Shown here: positions 22,337 through 36,199 of the stretch, in pieces
Position numbering within the stretch: the stretch's first letter is position 1
Layout: each line of letters begins with the position of its first letter
Assembly: GCA_019454045.1 (NCBI GenBank)
Contig: SKCR01036125.1
Span: forward strand, 1 to 64,000
DNA: 64,000 bases
Direction of reading: 5' to 3'
DNA from: Zanthoxylum bungeanum
Taxonomy: Eukaryota; Streptophyta; Magnoliopsida; Sapindales; Rutaceae
Made by a program: the position numbers and the translations under genes
Notes under the pieces: generated by a model
Told to the model about the DNA's origin: nothing
The model's input: the letters and a program-made list of their open reading frames with translations, nothing else
The model's database searches: none

Positions 22337-24178
22337 TACAGGGCATATGCATCATACACATGTTTGCGATCTAGTAAATCCATGGACGTGCTATAACTTC
22401 TGAAGCAAGTTCCGAAGTGTTATTTAGAGATCGTAAATTTGAAAGTCGATTATATTATACCGAAAGGATTTGACATTCTTTTCTATATCCCAGGTATAAT
22501 GTGGATAGCCTGTGACAGATGGATTATACATATGCAATGACCTCGACTTGCATAGTTTAGCGAGATTATTCTTGGTCATTATAATTCATGAGTGAGTTAA
22601 ATATGGACACAAAATTGGATTTCGTGATGGATAAACCTAAACTTATAGAGTCCCACAATAAAAAATGTACTTGTTGAGCACTTTGGCAACGCGTTATGAA
22701 TAATACAGATTATTCATAATACTTCACCGGATTAAATGAGTTAATTTGAATCGTTTAATCGGTTAAACGAAAACAAATGCTTTAGGGGATTTTTGGTCAA
22801 TCGTAATTATTGTGTATTTGTATTTGATACATAATTCGATTAGATACACATTAATTAATTATCAAATGAGTTTTTTACACTTGCCATTAATATATGTATT
22901 TGTTATTTAATGTAAATAAAATACATATATAATAATAATTATATTAATTAGTTATTTAGATATTTTAAATGTTAAATATTTGAATAATTAATTAATGCCC
23001 ATATTACAAAAATGTTATGCAATATGTTTAATTATTATTGACACATGTGGCATGTTTTAATTAAGCTTAAGTGTGAAAATTTGATTTGTCAATCTTAGAT
23101 CTTATCTTATCTTGTTTTTTAATTTAATGAAATTAAAATAAGAAAAATGACAAAAATGCCCCTAAAAGTCGGTCACTCCTTCCTTTAATTTGGAAAATTT
23201 TATTTTCTTCATTTTTGGAGAAGCCATGGCCGAATATCACTCTCCAAAATACACCTCCAAATTACTTGATGAATCAAGGAAAGAAAATCAAGAAAATCAA
23301 GAAAAAAGCTAAGGAATCAAGAGAATTAAAGGTAATTCTTTATATCCCTAAGCTTAGAAATTATGTTTCTTGTTTCTTGATGATCTAGTGAGATCCTAGG
23401 ATTTCTTCTTTTCTATAAATTTGGGGCTTTATGGTTCCGAGGATGAATTGGAAGGCTTTAAGCATGTGTGAAGTAGAATTGGATAATATTATTGTAATCT
23501 TGATTCAATTTTATCATTTGATGATATGTTTCCATTCTAGGGTGTTATGAACACTCTTTTAATGCCTATAATTTTTCTTGGGTGGTTCATTTGTGGTGAC
23601 TTTGGTTGGTGTTAAGATTAATTAGATTAATGTTGGAAAATTGGATTTTAGGCATGAAAAATTGATATTTTTGCTTCTGGATCAGATCTGGAAATACTGT
23701 TCATATTGTGATGAAAATAGTGTCATATAAATGTATTGGATTTATTTTGGGTGTTAGAACAATTGCCGAAAAGTGTTTCAGAGTCAAAATATACGAAAAC
23801 GGTGAAAAACGGCGTTACTGGGTGACTTTTGAGCCAACCGGGTGACGGCTGGCCAAACAGTAAATTTGTCACTTTTTTGGCAGCCCATGAACTTCCCTAA
23901 TACTATTGGAACTGACCTGTGCAGCCCTCATGTGTATTGGGTAGTCGATTCGGTCAAAAATGTGTTTTATGCCATTTTGTGGAAAAATATTTTCGTAAAA
24001 GTTTCGCGACGTTTCTTGGTTATTTATGTCATTATTTGATATCGAATAAATATTTTAGGTGAAATACGAATGAATTATTCATATTTGATATTGAATAATT
24101 ATTCGGTAATTTAAAGAGTTTTAAAATTACGATTTCACCCGAACAGCGCTTCCGCCACGCCCTTTGCCCAAAACCCCA
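22337..24178 (+). mobile_element. 5' LTR of family 1, lacking its first ~690 bp
   Basis: Matches the 3' LTR of the same element from about 33613 to 35220 (GTGTACAGGGCAT onward), then 59660-59894. It ends CGCTTCCGCCACGCCC...CCCCA at 24178, followed by a primer site. The first ~690 bp of the LTR are absent; the left neighbour is integrase of another copia family. Confidence 0.8.
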
Positions 24179-24185
24179 ATAAAAA

Positions 24186-24200
24186 TGGTATCATAGCAGG
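24186..24200 (+). other. Primer binding site of family 1, tRNA-iMet type
   Basis: TGGTATCATAGCAGG, 7 bases after the LTR end. Confidence 0.75.
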
Positions 24201-24704
24201 TCTGATCCTTCATCAATTACATTAATCATGCTTGATATATGATATATAATCCAATTTTGATGTTTGCACATGCACGTAATCTATATGTTTCTTGACTTTT
24301 CGGTTCTACGCTAACGGGAAACGTACCGAAAATTTAATAGTTAAGTTATGTTATGTTTTCTAAAGGTAGAATTGAATTGTTTAGAAAATGATCTAGATTA
24401 AAATTCTGCATTTGATGTAGAACAATGCTTCCTTGAGGAATATCCCCGCTTAAATAAGGCAGTAAAGTGACATGTATTGGATGCATGTTTCTTGGTCCGT
24501 CTTGTCAATATGGTTTATGGGTATCTTTCTATGGCTGCATCCGAGATCGTGCCAAAGCAATTAGGGTGTAGTTGATAGAATTTTATCCATGCCGGATGTA
24601 TATTTGATACTAGATAAATTCAAGTGAAAGTGGAAATCCTTAACGTGCCAAAGCTGTCAGGACTACTTCGGTAGCTTGAGTTTGTCATTGGCAAGTGAAG
24701 CCTT
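24201..24704 (+). other. Internal region of family 1, first part
   Basis: Noncoding. GATCGTGCCAAAGC at about 24547 and CGTGCCAAAGCTGTCAGGAC at about 24647 recur in variant form after the nested solo LTR (26788-26905), showing the region continues there. Confidence 0.6.
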
Positions 24705-26758
24705 TGTTGGACAGTTATGACCCATAGCGTCACTATTTATACAGATCATGGTGTTGTTGTACAAATAAACTATGTGACAAGGAGATTGCGCTCTTTTCAT
24801 TTGTGATTAGATCACCTAGATGTATAAATGATAGGAGGTCCCTATGATAGTTCCTGGATTGAGATGATATGAGACAGTATCAGTCCTCGAAGGATTAATC
24901 ATTAAATATCCCTAGTCGTAGTATTATCGAGACTGGACATCGATAATGCGGAATAGACTAGTATTGCACTTGTGCGCGTTGTGGGAGCACAACGACATAG
25001 TTCTCATATATTTAAGTATTGGATACTTATGCAAGTGTGATAGGAGGTTGTGTTTACCGATGGTGCGGAAACAGCTTCGCTCTGGATAGACCCCTCGGAA
25101 TTCCATTGGTAGTATGACTATGTCTCTATGGAAGTCCGATATCAGGGTAGGTGTATTTGGTCTTAACCTGAGACTTGCATCGCTAATACTTGCGACAATC
25201 GGTATGCTTTAGTTTTGGTCGTCCAGGGCTTTAACCGGTTCTGTGTACGCCTCTGCTGGGTATATTGAGAATCATAGTGTATTGGGTGTGATGTCAAGAC
25301 GGAAGTATCACTCCAGTCATAGTGGAGATGATGTCACGTAGGATACAGTACTAGTGCTCTTAAGTACTGCAGTCATCAGGATATTATGACTAGGTCATGT
25401 ATATTCGATTATAGAGACTAGTTACCAGACATCCGACATGTGCTTCGTACGGGGCAGACATAATCCAGCCCCAGGCCTAACACGTGACATTAGATACTGG
25501 ATCGCAATACGCAATACTACGTATACTACGCCTGACATAGATTATATATTCCAGTAAGAATATTTCTGGAGAATTGGGTAGGCACGGTGCTTTGCTAGAA
25601 GCCAACCATGTCTTGTAAATCGGTAAGCACGTGGTACAAGGTACGCACGTATTCGGATAATCCGATGACCGTATTTACTGCCAACATATCCAAGGATCTC
25701 TTGGGTCGCTTCCCAAAGATTCACCGATGACAGTTGACTCGAATTAGAATTAATCTGGGATTAATTAAGAGAGAGAATTAATCTGGGATTAATTAAGATG
25801 GAGAAAATTAATCTGGGATTAATTAAGATGGAGAAAATTAATCTGGGATTAATTGAGGTATTATTTAATCTGGGATTAAATGTGTTCGGAAGAGAGAGAG
25901 CGCGATTAATTTGGAATTAATTGGTAGAATAAATTTAATAGTTAAATTTGATTTTTCTATTTAATTTATTCGTATGGGCTAAAATTAATATATCAGATAT
26001 ATTAATATGAATTGGATTTCATTACGAAATTAAAGTTGGACTTTAATACGAACGAACGAATTAATTTAGAATTAATTCGTAAACAGCATTCGTAATATAT
26101 TTACGAGGCATCGTCATTTAATTAAATTAGATTTAATTATTTAGCGACGGAAATTCGTTTAATCGGATTAAACGAATCCGAGCCGCTACAAACATTCGTA
26201 GAATCCATTTGAATTTTGAATTCAAATGTGGGGTCCACTTCACATGTGGTAGTTGGGAGGGTAGTTGGCATTTATGCCAAGCCACCAACCATCCAACCAC
26301 CTTGTAATGGTTTTGGTAAAACCATTTACCCAACCACCTAGTTTAGGTGAAAAGGGTAAAAGGGATTTTACCAAAAGCCTTCTCTCTCTCTTCACTTATG
26401 TAATACAACACTTGAAACTATTGGAAACCCTAATATCCTCTCTTCCATGGGCGTGAACTTGGACTCTCCCTCTCTTTGATTTTGTTGCAAAATCAACAAA
26501 GCTAGCACTTCATGGAATCAACTAAGGTGATAGGGAAACTAACTCAAGGGTTGGAATCATCACTCAAATCTTGGATCTTGGAGATCTTCATTCACAAATC
26601 AAAGCTTGGAATCAACAAAGGAAGGATCTTGGAGATCTTCTTCTTAAAATTTTGAAAGCTCAAATCCATTCAATGTAAGTAATTCTGCAACTTATAATGA
26701 ATTTATGAACATGTTTTCATGCTTATTAGATCATTGGCATGTTCTAGGAACACTAACA
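24705..26758 (+). mobile_element. Solo LTR of copia family 2, 2054 bp
   Basis: Starts TGTTGGACAGTTATGACCC and ends GGAACACTAACA. It is flanked by the 5-bp target duplication GCCTT at 24700-24704 and 26759-26763. The inside matches the family-2 LTRs at 35230, 42513, 50317 and 57917 (for example TAGCGTCACTATTT and GACCCATAGCG). No internal sequence is present, so it is a solo LTR left by recombination between two LTRs. Confidence 0.92.
25740..25880 (+). repeat. Tandem repeat of ~31 bp, four to five units
   Basis: Units of the palindromic core AATTAATCTGGGATTAATT separated by AGATGGAGAA-type spacers. Other family-2 LTRs have only one or two units, so it expanded in this copy. Confidence 0.85.
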
Positions 26759-26763
26759 GCCTT

Positions 26764-28568
26764 GACACGCCTCCTTGTGAATGTGCCAAAGTTGTCATAA
26801 CGAAAAACGGTCAGGACCAAAATTAGGAGTCACTGGTGAGTGATTGACAATGAGTTGTCTACCTAATGAATATACGTAGACGAGATCGTGCCAAAGCTGT
26901 GAGTCAAAACATATTCATGGGATTCTACTCTCACTATGGAATTCGATTTAATTTTTGAATTCTCATTTTCCATTGGGAATTACAGTATTACGTAAAGTAG
27001 TGGGAGACACAGCTGGGTTAAAAATCCATAACTAAGGCAGTGCGTAATTTTATGGAAATTACCGCTTGTTTGTTTTTTTTATTCTATATTGTTTATAGTA
27101 TTATACTTCTAATCCACTGCATGCATATTACTTGAATATGTTTTCTGACTTTACTTTTGGTTGCGTATTTCTAGAATATATTCTAGAATGTTAGTAGACT
27201 TCGATATTGTTAGATTAGTCAAAACCATCGGGAACGGTTGTTCCGATTTTCTGAAAAATCAATATGGTTTAGTGACTTAGTTGCTAAGTCACGATAGGTA
27301 ATCTAAATATATATCTGTTTTAGGATATAATTGTCTAGAGAGAATAGTTTCTTGTGCGGTAAGAATTGACGTGAATCAGTTCATGTCTCGAGATTCTTGA
27401 CTGGCATTAAGAAAACCTCATTAGGTATTTTGTTTATCTTATAATGACGTTTCTTGGCTTTAGTGACTTTTAGAATTCACGTGTTTTGACATAGTTTGCT
27501 AATCAATTATTTACAATTATTGTGAATAATTGAAGGCAAATTATAAAGCTGAAGAAATGAGATGTGTATAGTTGTGTACAGAGAATATTGATTCTCACAA
27601 CATGACAACTATACCAGATCTCTCGTCTAGTTATTTAAAATAATGTTTAATGATTGTTTTGATATTTGATATCAGAACTTGTGACTATTGGATAGTTACA
27701 TGTTCTATATAAATAATTGTTACATATTTTAATATGACTAGTAGTGTCATTAATGAAGAAATAAACATTAAGAAAAATATTCGGTTAACTAAATAACTTA
27801 GAACAGTGCTTTATGAGATTTTATCATATAAGTATTAGATGTTTATTCTGTATGGTAAAGGATGGTCTGATACAAGATCACACCACATATCCTTATCCAT
27901 TTAATGAATATTGTAATCAGGATGTGATTAAATCTCATTTAACCAATGATCGTCATTGGACCACAGATTTATTAAACTAATACTTTGGAAGTATGTAGTT
28001 TAATGAATTAGAAATTACCTTGGATAGTTTTCTTTACTTCGTAACTTAGTTAATGAATTGTCATGACTTAGTTAATGTTTCTAAAAGAATATATATTGAA
28101 CGTCTTGAATGGTTCGAGAACTTTCAATATGTTTCTGATGAAACGCGGATAGAATATTTTGAATGGTTCAAAGATATTCTATTTGAAGTGTTCAAAACTA
28201 TATTTTAAATTTCATCGTGAGTCTTTGAATTGTTCAAGGATGTTTGATATGATCGAACATATGAATTTATGGCAATTAGTTCTAAGATTATTTAATGAAT
28301 GCGATTCTTACTCAATATTATTCTTCTACGATTCCATCGTGATGGAATTGACCAGTGGGAGAAATCAAATCTTATATGATATGATTCGTTTGATATTGAG
28401 TGTTACCAAATTAGTTTCAATACTCTTGGGGTTATGCTCCAGTTATACTAATTCATCTTTTAATTAAGGTTCCATTAGTTTCTACAGTTACGTATATAAT
28501 ATATATAAGTAGAAAATTCGAATCTCAAAAGGTTTGAGATTTGAATATTTCTTTTATATAATGGTTAT
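26764..28568 (+). other. Internal region of family 1, second part
   Basis: About 1.8 kb with no gag or pol frame. At 28107-28260 there are repeats of TGAATGGTTC(G/A)(A/G)GA-type words, about 50 bp apart. It continues at 30958 after a nested solo LTR. Confidence 0.6.
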
Positions 28569-30952
28569 TGTAGGACACAGAACTTGACGACGCTGTTCTA
28601 GGCTCGCGGCCTAGTTAGGAGTACGAAATAGCTCATGGAGGAACTAAACCGGAGAAATAATATGGAGTCGCCACCCGGTGTGAACCGGGACAAAGATTTA
28701 AGGCCGCACTCACCCCTCGCAAGGAAGACCTCAAACCGTTGGGTTCGGAATGGTCCCTTACTTATGTCACTTGTAATGATATGATTTGTGTAATAAACTA
28801 ACCGAATCTACTCAATATGTATGCTCAAAGGTAACTTAGATCTAGTCCACATTCATCAAAGTAAATCATATGTCTAAGTTTGCATGCTTGAAAAGTAAAT
28901 CATCATATCGGCAAGCATACAATATCACACGGCAATCTCATGAACATACTTCAATTATATAATGCGGAAAACAAATAACAACCTAAACATAATGCAACTT
29001 CCAAACGCAAAATAAATGACTAATCATTCTTAAGACGAACAACTAAACCATGCATAAAAAGTAACCAAATCATACTTAAAAAATAAATAACATACTAGAC
29101 TAAATCATATTTAAGATAAATAACATACTAGCAACCTAATCATGCTCGAATACAATGTTGGATGAATGAAATATGTGTATCTCTCAAGCAGTACGTGGCA
29201 TTGTATCCCGAGTGCAAACCGCAATACCGTCCATTCGGATTCAGCTACGGAATTTACGTCCGGGTTTCCATCCGATATACCACAAGAAATAACACATATC
29301 CATTCACCCAACTGCCACAACACAAATCAACTAACGACTCTCATGCGAAGATATATTAAAATAAATAAAAGAAACGAAAGATAATAAATAAAGAAGGTGC
29401 CCTCAGGTCTAACCTTTTTATGTCGCTTCTTGGAAGTGCGTTACACGGCCGTTGGAAGGGTTGATGATCCGCAACTCCTCCGGTTCACTAACTCAACATT
29501 TTCCTTAGCTGTTACGCTGTTTGGGCTGCTGTTTTCCCTTCGTTTCACTACTGTTTCCTTGCTATTTTGCTGCTGGTTCTTTGCGGTTTTAAGGGGTAAA
29601 ATAAGGGATGTTTCGGTGGTCAAATAGTGTAGTTTTTTTGGACTGCAGTGGGTGGCTGGGAAGGGCTGATTTGCGGTGATTTATAGGCAGGTTTTGGACT
29701 ATTTTTGCGGGGCGTGAAGGGTGATATGCGGCTGGACAGTAGGTGGGATTTATGCGGCAGTTAGTGGGGCAATTCGAGGACTGTTTAGGCGTGCAGTGGA
29801 GGGTGGTATACGGCTGGACATTGGGTGATTCTTTTGGTAGTGAAGGATGCGGCAGTAGAGGCTTTGGGCTTGTGAATATGCGGCAATGGGAAGTGAATAT
29901 AGGAGGCTTTTGGGCGTGAATGATTGCTTGAAGGGCTGTGATTATGCGTGAAGGTCTGCTTGAAGGTGGGCGATTATGTACGTGAATGGGGCTGTGTGGA
30001 TGGAGGGCAATGGCGTGAAGTAGGTAAGGCTTATTTGTTGTTTGGAGATGGATTTATGCGTTAGTGGCTGTTGGGGCGTGAAGGAGTATTATTGGCGTGA
30101 GTGGCGTGTGCAGGTCAGAGGGGAGTTTGCTTGTCGATGTGGGATTGAGAAAGGCTGATGCGAGAATAGGCAGTGGCGTGAATGGCTCTTGTTGATGAGT
30201 TGAAGGGCAGGTGGCTGTGTTGTTATGTGAAGGGGGCAGGTGGCGTGAGAAGGGTTTTGAGTGAAGTTGGGGCTGCTACGTGAAAGGTTATGTGGCTAGA
30301 GGCAGTGAGTATAGTGGCGTGAATTGAGGCTTTGTGTATTAGGGTTTTCTTTTTTGTTTTTTCCGTGAGAATGAGTCAGGGTTTAGATGTGTGGTGAAGG
30401 GTTCTTTTTATAGGCAAAGGGGTGGGGGTTTTCCTTGTTTGAGAAGGAGAAGGCTTTGTGCATTAATGGGATAAGGAAATCTTTTAATTAGGGAAGTGAT
30501 TTGATTTAATTTGATTTATTCTCTTTTAATTAGGGATATGATTTAGTTTAATTAGGCAAGGGATCCATGGGATTTATTTAATTTAGGAAGGGGATTTGGC
30601 TTGATTTATGCATGTGTTTAATGTGATTTTTGTTATTTAGGAAGTGTGTTTGGGCGTGACTTTGGGTCTTGTTTGGGCGTGTGTGCTTGGTCCATTTAAT
30701 GGGCTTGGGTTTTTGGTTTAATGATGTGTGGGCTTGGTGAGTGGTTTATGGGGTTTTGGGCTAAGGGTGTGTTTTGAAACGGAGGTCCAACAAGCGAACC
30801 CGCAGCTAATCCAACGAATTAAATCCAACAGTGTGTCAATTATTGACTCTTCCCTTCCGACGTCCGTTTCCCGCGGCTTCCACAATTAAAGAGGAAGTGT
30901 CTCCATACGAGACTCATCATCGGGACTTATATGCAAAAATACAGTGCCTACA
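28569..30952 (-). mobile_element. Solo LTR of an unassigned LTR family, 2384 bp
   Basis: Ends TGTAGG...CCTACA with a 5-bp target duplication GTTAT at 28564-28568 and 30953-30957. The - orientation is inferred from CCTATAAAAAGAACCC on the - strand at about 30400-30414, which looks like an LTR TATA box, and from GGGTGGCGACTCCAT near the other end, a word often seen near the 3' end of plant LTRs. The + strand of 29640-30350 is strikingly G-rich with many GGCGTGAA-type words. No coding region. The small open frames at 29111-29627 are probably chance. Confidence 0.8.
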
Positions 30953-30957
30953 GTTAT

Positions 30958-32910
30958 ATAATTGAAAGTATTTGCGCCTTGGAGGTATAAGTAAAAGTTT
31001 ATCATTTATTCTATTTAATAGAATATTGTATTCTATTTGATAGAGTATCTTTTCTACAATCCCGAGTAATAAAATTGTTTTATTACTTGGTGTGTAACAT
31101 CGGATGTTAACGATTTTATAAAAGACTTGACTTATTGAAGTCAAATGTGAGAGTGATAAATTGTAGTGGAACTACATAATTAATTAGATGAAATGACCCT
31201 ACGATATCTTCCGTATAAATTTAATAGGATGTCAGAATCATTTACAAAGTATTTGATATTTATTTGTTCTGTTGTTTTCTTATTGAAGAAAATTATCATA
31301 TAACTTATAGTGGGAGCGATATTTGATGTCGATTTCGGAAGTTAGCATTGAACCATAGATCTAAAATTGTTCGTAACTTACTATGATCAAGTTTTGAACT
31401 TGATTAAGCTTTCGCTATGAATCGTTCATAAAATGTACAAATTGTTTGCGTAGCAAAAGCAAAGTGAGCTTGATAAAGGTTTGACCTTTATAGTATGACA
31501 ATGAGAAAAGTTATACTCAGTGATCTATTGTAGATTCTGAGAAAACTTGTCTCAAGTCGTACTAATTGAACAATTAAAGATTTATTGGTTATTATTGATA
31601 TTAAACTATGTATTTTAGCTAAAGAATGCAAGTGGCATTCCTGAAAGTTTTCTTTGAATGAGAAATCCATTGTGGTTTCTTCGTTTGAAGAATTCATTCT
31701 AAAATGGCCTTAAAGTTTGTATTCTGCTAAGATCAAAGTTTGATATACTAGCTTATAAAGCCTATTGTAGACTCAGATAAGCTTCCGGAAATCTGTGTTC
31801 TCTAATTTTGATACAGTCAGATTGTCTGATTTTATCAAAGCATAGAGAATACATATTTGATATTAGGGTCAGTAGGAGCATATAAATTTCTTTCTAGTGT
31901 TGTATATCCTAACGATATTATCATTATTAATGTAATAATGAGATGTTTGTGAGGTAAAAGGTTTACCTAAGTCTTATTTTCTCCGTGAAAGCAGTGGGAG
32001 TAGTCTCTGTTATATTTGATATAAAGTTTCATATATGATATAAAACTAAGAGACTTGTGAGAAACTCCCATTAGTCATGCATTAGATATGATCTAATAAA
32101 GGACACATTAAGACTATCTGTATGACAGTTAGTATAACTGTTTGACAGTTATTGTGTCTCTTGTATATAGTATTAATCTTTCGTAAAAGATGATTTCTTT
32201 GTCGAAAGAGAAATTGATTAGAATGTCTATTCAATCTGATGCCTCATATGATGATAGCATAATGAATACTATATAATGTATGATTAAAGATATCAATTTA
32301 ATTGTAATTGTTACAAGTTATTTTGATATGTTGTAGACCATAAGATGGATCTTGAAACATGTTCTTTGTGATCTTTGAGATATTAAGAACGAGTTTCTTG
32401 TTTATGGAGAATATAATCTGCAACCATTAAGGTCATATTAGTTTTGATTCTAATTATGATGTTAGATGGTCTACGTCATATAAAGTCAGAAAAGATGCAG
32501 TGGGAGTGTCACGGTTGATTCTACTATATTAGTGGAATTCGTTGCAACTTATGAAGTATTGACTTTTGAAGTTGCGTAGTGACCTTATAGATTAGAAGTT
32601 TTGATATTAGTGTTGTGATTGCGGTTGTCTCGTAGTGTTTTGGATTTGATCTCTAAATACATAGACAATTTAATAGCTATAACGCAATATTGATATCGCA
32701 TCTGAGTCGTATTGATGTAGAACTTGGGTTCTACAAAATATGAATGATGATTAGTAAGGAAAACAATTGGGTTTGTTAGACAGACTCAATTTGTTAATAG
32801 CGGGCTTACTTGTTGTTGCCTACCTCTTAAGTCCTAGGTGAGCTCTTGAGAGCCATAAGTATGTGATACATATTGAGATGTGTATATGATATTGTGGATT
32901 GGCACTAGAG
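30958..32910 (+). other. Internal region of family 1, third part
   Basis: No intact frame. At about 32498 AGTGGGAGTGTCACGGTTG translates as SGSVTVDSTILVEFVATYE, which recalls the copia RNase H motif VADSTTEAEYVAA and may be the last trace of pol. Otherwise noncoding. Confidence 0.5.
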
Positions 32911-32924
32911 CAAGTGGGAGAAAT
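32911..32924 (+). other. Polypurine tract of family 1
   Basis: CAAGTGGGAGAAAT directly before the LTR start TGTTAGGGTTGGTGC; the usual copia plus-strand primer. Confidence 0.85.
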
Positions 32925-35229
32925 TGTTAGGGTTGGTGCTCAGGGTGCCAATCCGGATTGTATTTATGTCTGATTCATAAATACAAACAATATATTTTTC
33001 CATAATATTACTTGTTTAATAGTAGCACCTCTTGTCTTTTATACACATATTCGGTCTAATTGCGATTAGATATCTAATAATGATTACATTGAAACTAAAT
33101 CTAATTTAGTGATATGTGTACATTAGACAAATACCCTAAGATTTACAATATAGTGCGTAGTTACAACATAGTTTGTAATTGACATTGGGAAGCGTCACTA
33201 TAAGTTGTATATCCTTAAATAAAGTCCCTGGTCAAGATTTACTAACACGGGTCGATTAGTAAAATCCGCTGAGACTAGTGCATGTCGTATATCATGACTT
33301 GGTGTGATTATTTATCCCAATGAATCATGAGTCTCGGGAGACTCATATAGACATGTAGGTATTAATTTGATAAACACTGAACGACTCACTGAAGATTTCC
33401 TAATAGATGGTACACCAACGTCAATAGGAATCTTCTCGAGTTGAGCGAGCATAGTGGTCCTTCGACTTGAGATACCACTGTGGATATATGAGTTATCCTC
33501 CACACTTTGATGGCAGTCACGTCGCCGATCTATTTAGATCAGATCTCTGCATGTTCGTTGGGTGTGGACTGATGCTCATGATATCCTATGCGTATCAAGA
33601 TAGAATCTCAGTCATGTGTACAGGGCATAGGCATCCTACACGTGTTTGGGATCTAGTAAATCCATGGCCATGGTATAACTTCGGAAGTAAGTTCCGAGTG
33701 TTATTTAGAGATTGTAAATTTGAAAGTTGACTATATTATACCGAAATGATTTGACGTTCTTATCTATATCCCAGGTATAATATGGATAGCTTGTGACGGA
33801 GGGATTATACGTATGAAATGACCTCGACTTGCATAGTTTAACGAGATTATTCGTGGTCGTCATAATTCATAAGTGGGTGAATTATGGACACGAAATTGGA
33901 TTTCATGACGGATAAACATAACCTTATAGAGTCACACAATATGAAGTGTACTTGTTGAGCACTTGGGCAATGAGTTATGAATAATACAGATTATTCATAA
34001 TACTTCACCGGATTAAAATGAGTTAATTCGAATCGTTTAATCGGTTAAACAAAAACACATGCTTTAAGGGATTTTTGGTCAATCGTAGTTATTGTGTATT
34101 TGTATTTGATACATAATTCGATTAGATACAGATTAATTAATTGTCAAATAAGTTTTTGACACATGCCATTAATATATGTATTTGTTATTTAATGTAAATA
34201 AAATACATATATAATAATTATTATATTAATTAGTTATTTAGATATTTTAAATGTTAAATATTTGAATAATTAATTAATGCCATATTACATAAATGTTATG
34301 CAATATGTTTAATTATTATTGACACATGTGGCATGTTTTAATTAAGCTTAAGTGTGCAAATTTGATTTGTCAATCTTAGAGCTTATCTATCTTTTTTTTT
34401 TTAATTTAATGAAATTAAAATATAAAAAATGACAAAAATGCCCCTAAAAGTCGGTCACTCCTTCCTTTAATTTGGAAAATTTTATTTTCTTCATTTTTGG
34501 AGAAGCCATGGCCGAATATCACTCTCTAAAATACACCTCCAAATTACTTGATGATTCAAGGAAAGAAAATCAAGAAAATCAAGAAAAAAGCTAAGGAATC
34601 AAGAGAATTAAAGGTAATTCTTTATATCCCTAAGCTTAGAAATTATGTTTCTTATTTCTTGATGATCTTGTGAGATCCTAGGGTTTCTTCTTTTCTATAA
34701 ATTTGAGGCTTTATGGTTTGGAGGATGAATTGGAAGGCTTTAAGCATGTGTGAAGTAGAATTGGATAATATTATTGTAATATTGATTCAATTTTATCATT
34801 TGATGATATGTTGCCATTCTAGAGTGTTATGACCACTCTTGTAATGCCTAGAATTGTTCTTGGGTGGTTCATTTGTGGTGATTTTGGTTGGTGTTAAGAT
34901 TAATTAGATTAATGTTGGAAAATTGGATTTTAGGCATGAAAATTTGATTTTTTGCTTATGGATCAGAGTTGGAAATAATGTTCATATGGTTATGAAAATA
35001 ATGTCTTATAAATGAATTTGATTTATTTTGGGTGTTGGAACAATTTCCGGAAAGTGTTTCGGAGTTGAAATATGCGAAAACGGCGAAAAACGGTGTTACC
35101 GGGTGACTTTTGAGCCAATCGGGCGACGGTTGGCCAAACAGTGAATTTGTAACTGTTTGGGCAGCCCATGAACTTCCCTAATACTAGTGGGGCTGACCAG
35201 CGCAGCCCTCATGTGTATTGGGTAGTCGG
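32925..35229 (+). mobile_element. 3' LTR of family 1, first segment
   Basis: Starts TGTTAGGGTTGGTGCTCAGG after the polypurine tract. It is interrupted at 35229 by the family-2 element and resumes at 59662 (59657-59661 is the duplicated target). The matching part of the 5' LTR is 22337-23953. Confidence 0.85.
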
Positions 35230-35819
35230 TGTTAGACAATTATGACCCATAGCGTCACTATTTGTAAAAGACATTGTGGTTTTTGTACAAATTAACTATG
35301 TAGCAATGGAAATTGCATTTTATCATTTTGTAATTGGATTACTTAAATATATAAATGATAAAAGTCCTTATGATTAGTTCCGGATTATAAGATATGAGAC
35401 AGTATCAATCCATAACGTTTAATCATTAAATATCCATAGTCGTAGTATTATCGAGACTAGACATCGATAATGCGGAATAGACTAGTATTACACTTGTGCG
35501 TGTTATGGAAGCGTAACAGCATAGTTCTCATAAATTTAAGTATTGGATACTTATGCAAGTGTGATAGGAGGTTGTGTTTACCGATGGTACGGAAACAGCT
35601 TCGCTATGGATAGACCCCGCGGAATCCCATTCGTAGTATGAATATGGGAATCCGCATCAGGGTATGTGTATTTGGTCTTAACCTGAGACTTGCATCGCTA
35701 GTACTTGCAACAATCAATACGCTTTGGTTTTGGTCGTCCAGGACTTTAACAGGTTCTGTGTACGCCTCTTCTGGGTTTATTGAGAATCGTAGTGTATTGG
35801 GTGTGATGTCAAGACAAAT
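35230..35819 (+). mobile_element. 5' LTR of family-2 element, first segment
   Basis: Starts TGTTAGACAATTATGACCC, preceded by the target duplication GTCGG (35225-35229), which is repeated at 59657-59661 at the far end. It is interrupted by the CACTA element and resumes at 41192. Matches the 3' LTR from 57917. Confidence 0.92.
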
Positions 35820-36199
35820 CACTACAAGAAAAAAGGCTTTTACTGATACTAAATTAGTATCAGTAAAGGGTTTTACTGACACTATATAAATGTGTCAGTG
35901 TTGCCGCAGCCAGAAATCACTGACACTAGTTTCTAGTGTCAGTGATTCTTAGTGTCAGTAAACGTTAATACTGTAGTATCAGAAAATTATTGACACTATG
36001 GTATCAGTAATCTCTCACACTATTTTAGTGTCAGTAAATTATTGACATTATATCATCAGTATTTAGTGATACTATAGTGTCAGTAAATTTTGTTACTGCA
36101 GTATCAGTATATCGCATATATTTGATTTTTAGTGTCAGTAATTATTGTTACTATAGTATCAATATCCGTCAATATCTTTTAAAATTTAAAAATCGTATT

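Noticed and set aside
29111..29627. Several open frames on both strands, possible small genes
   Set aside because: They overlap each other, lie in a solo LTR with clear duplications, and have no recognisable domain.
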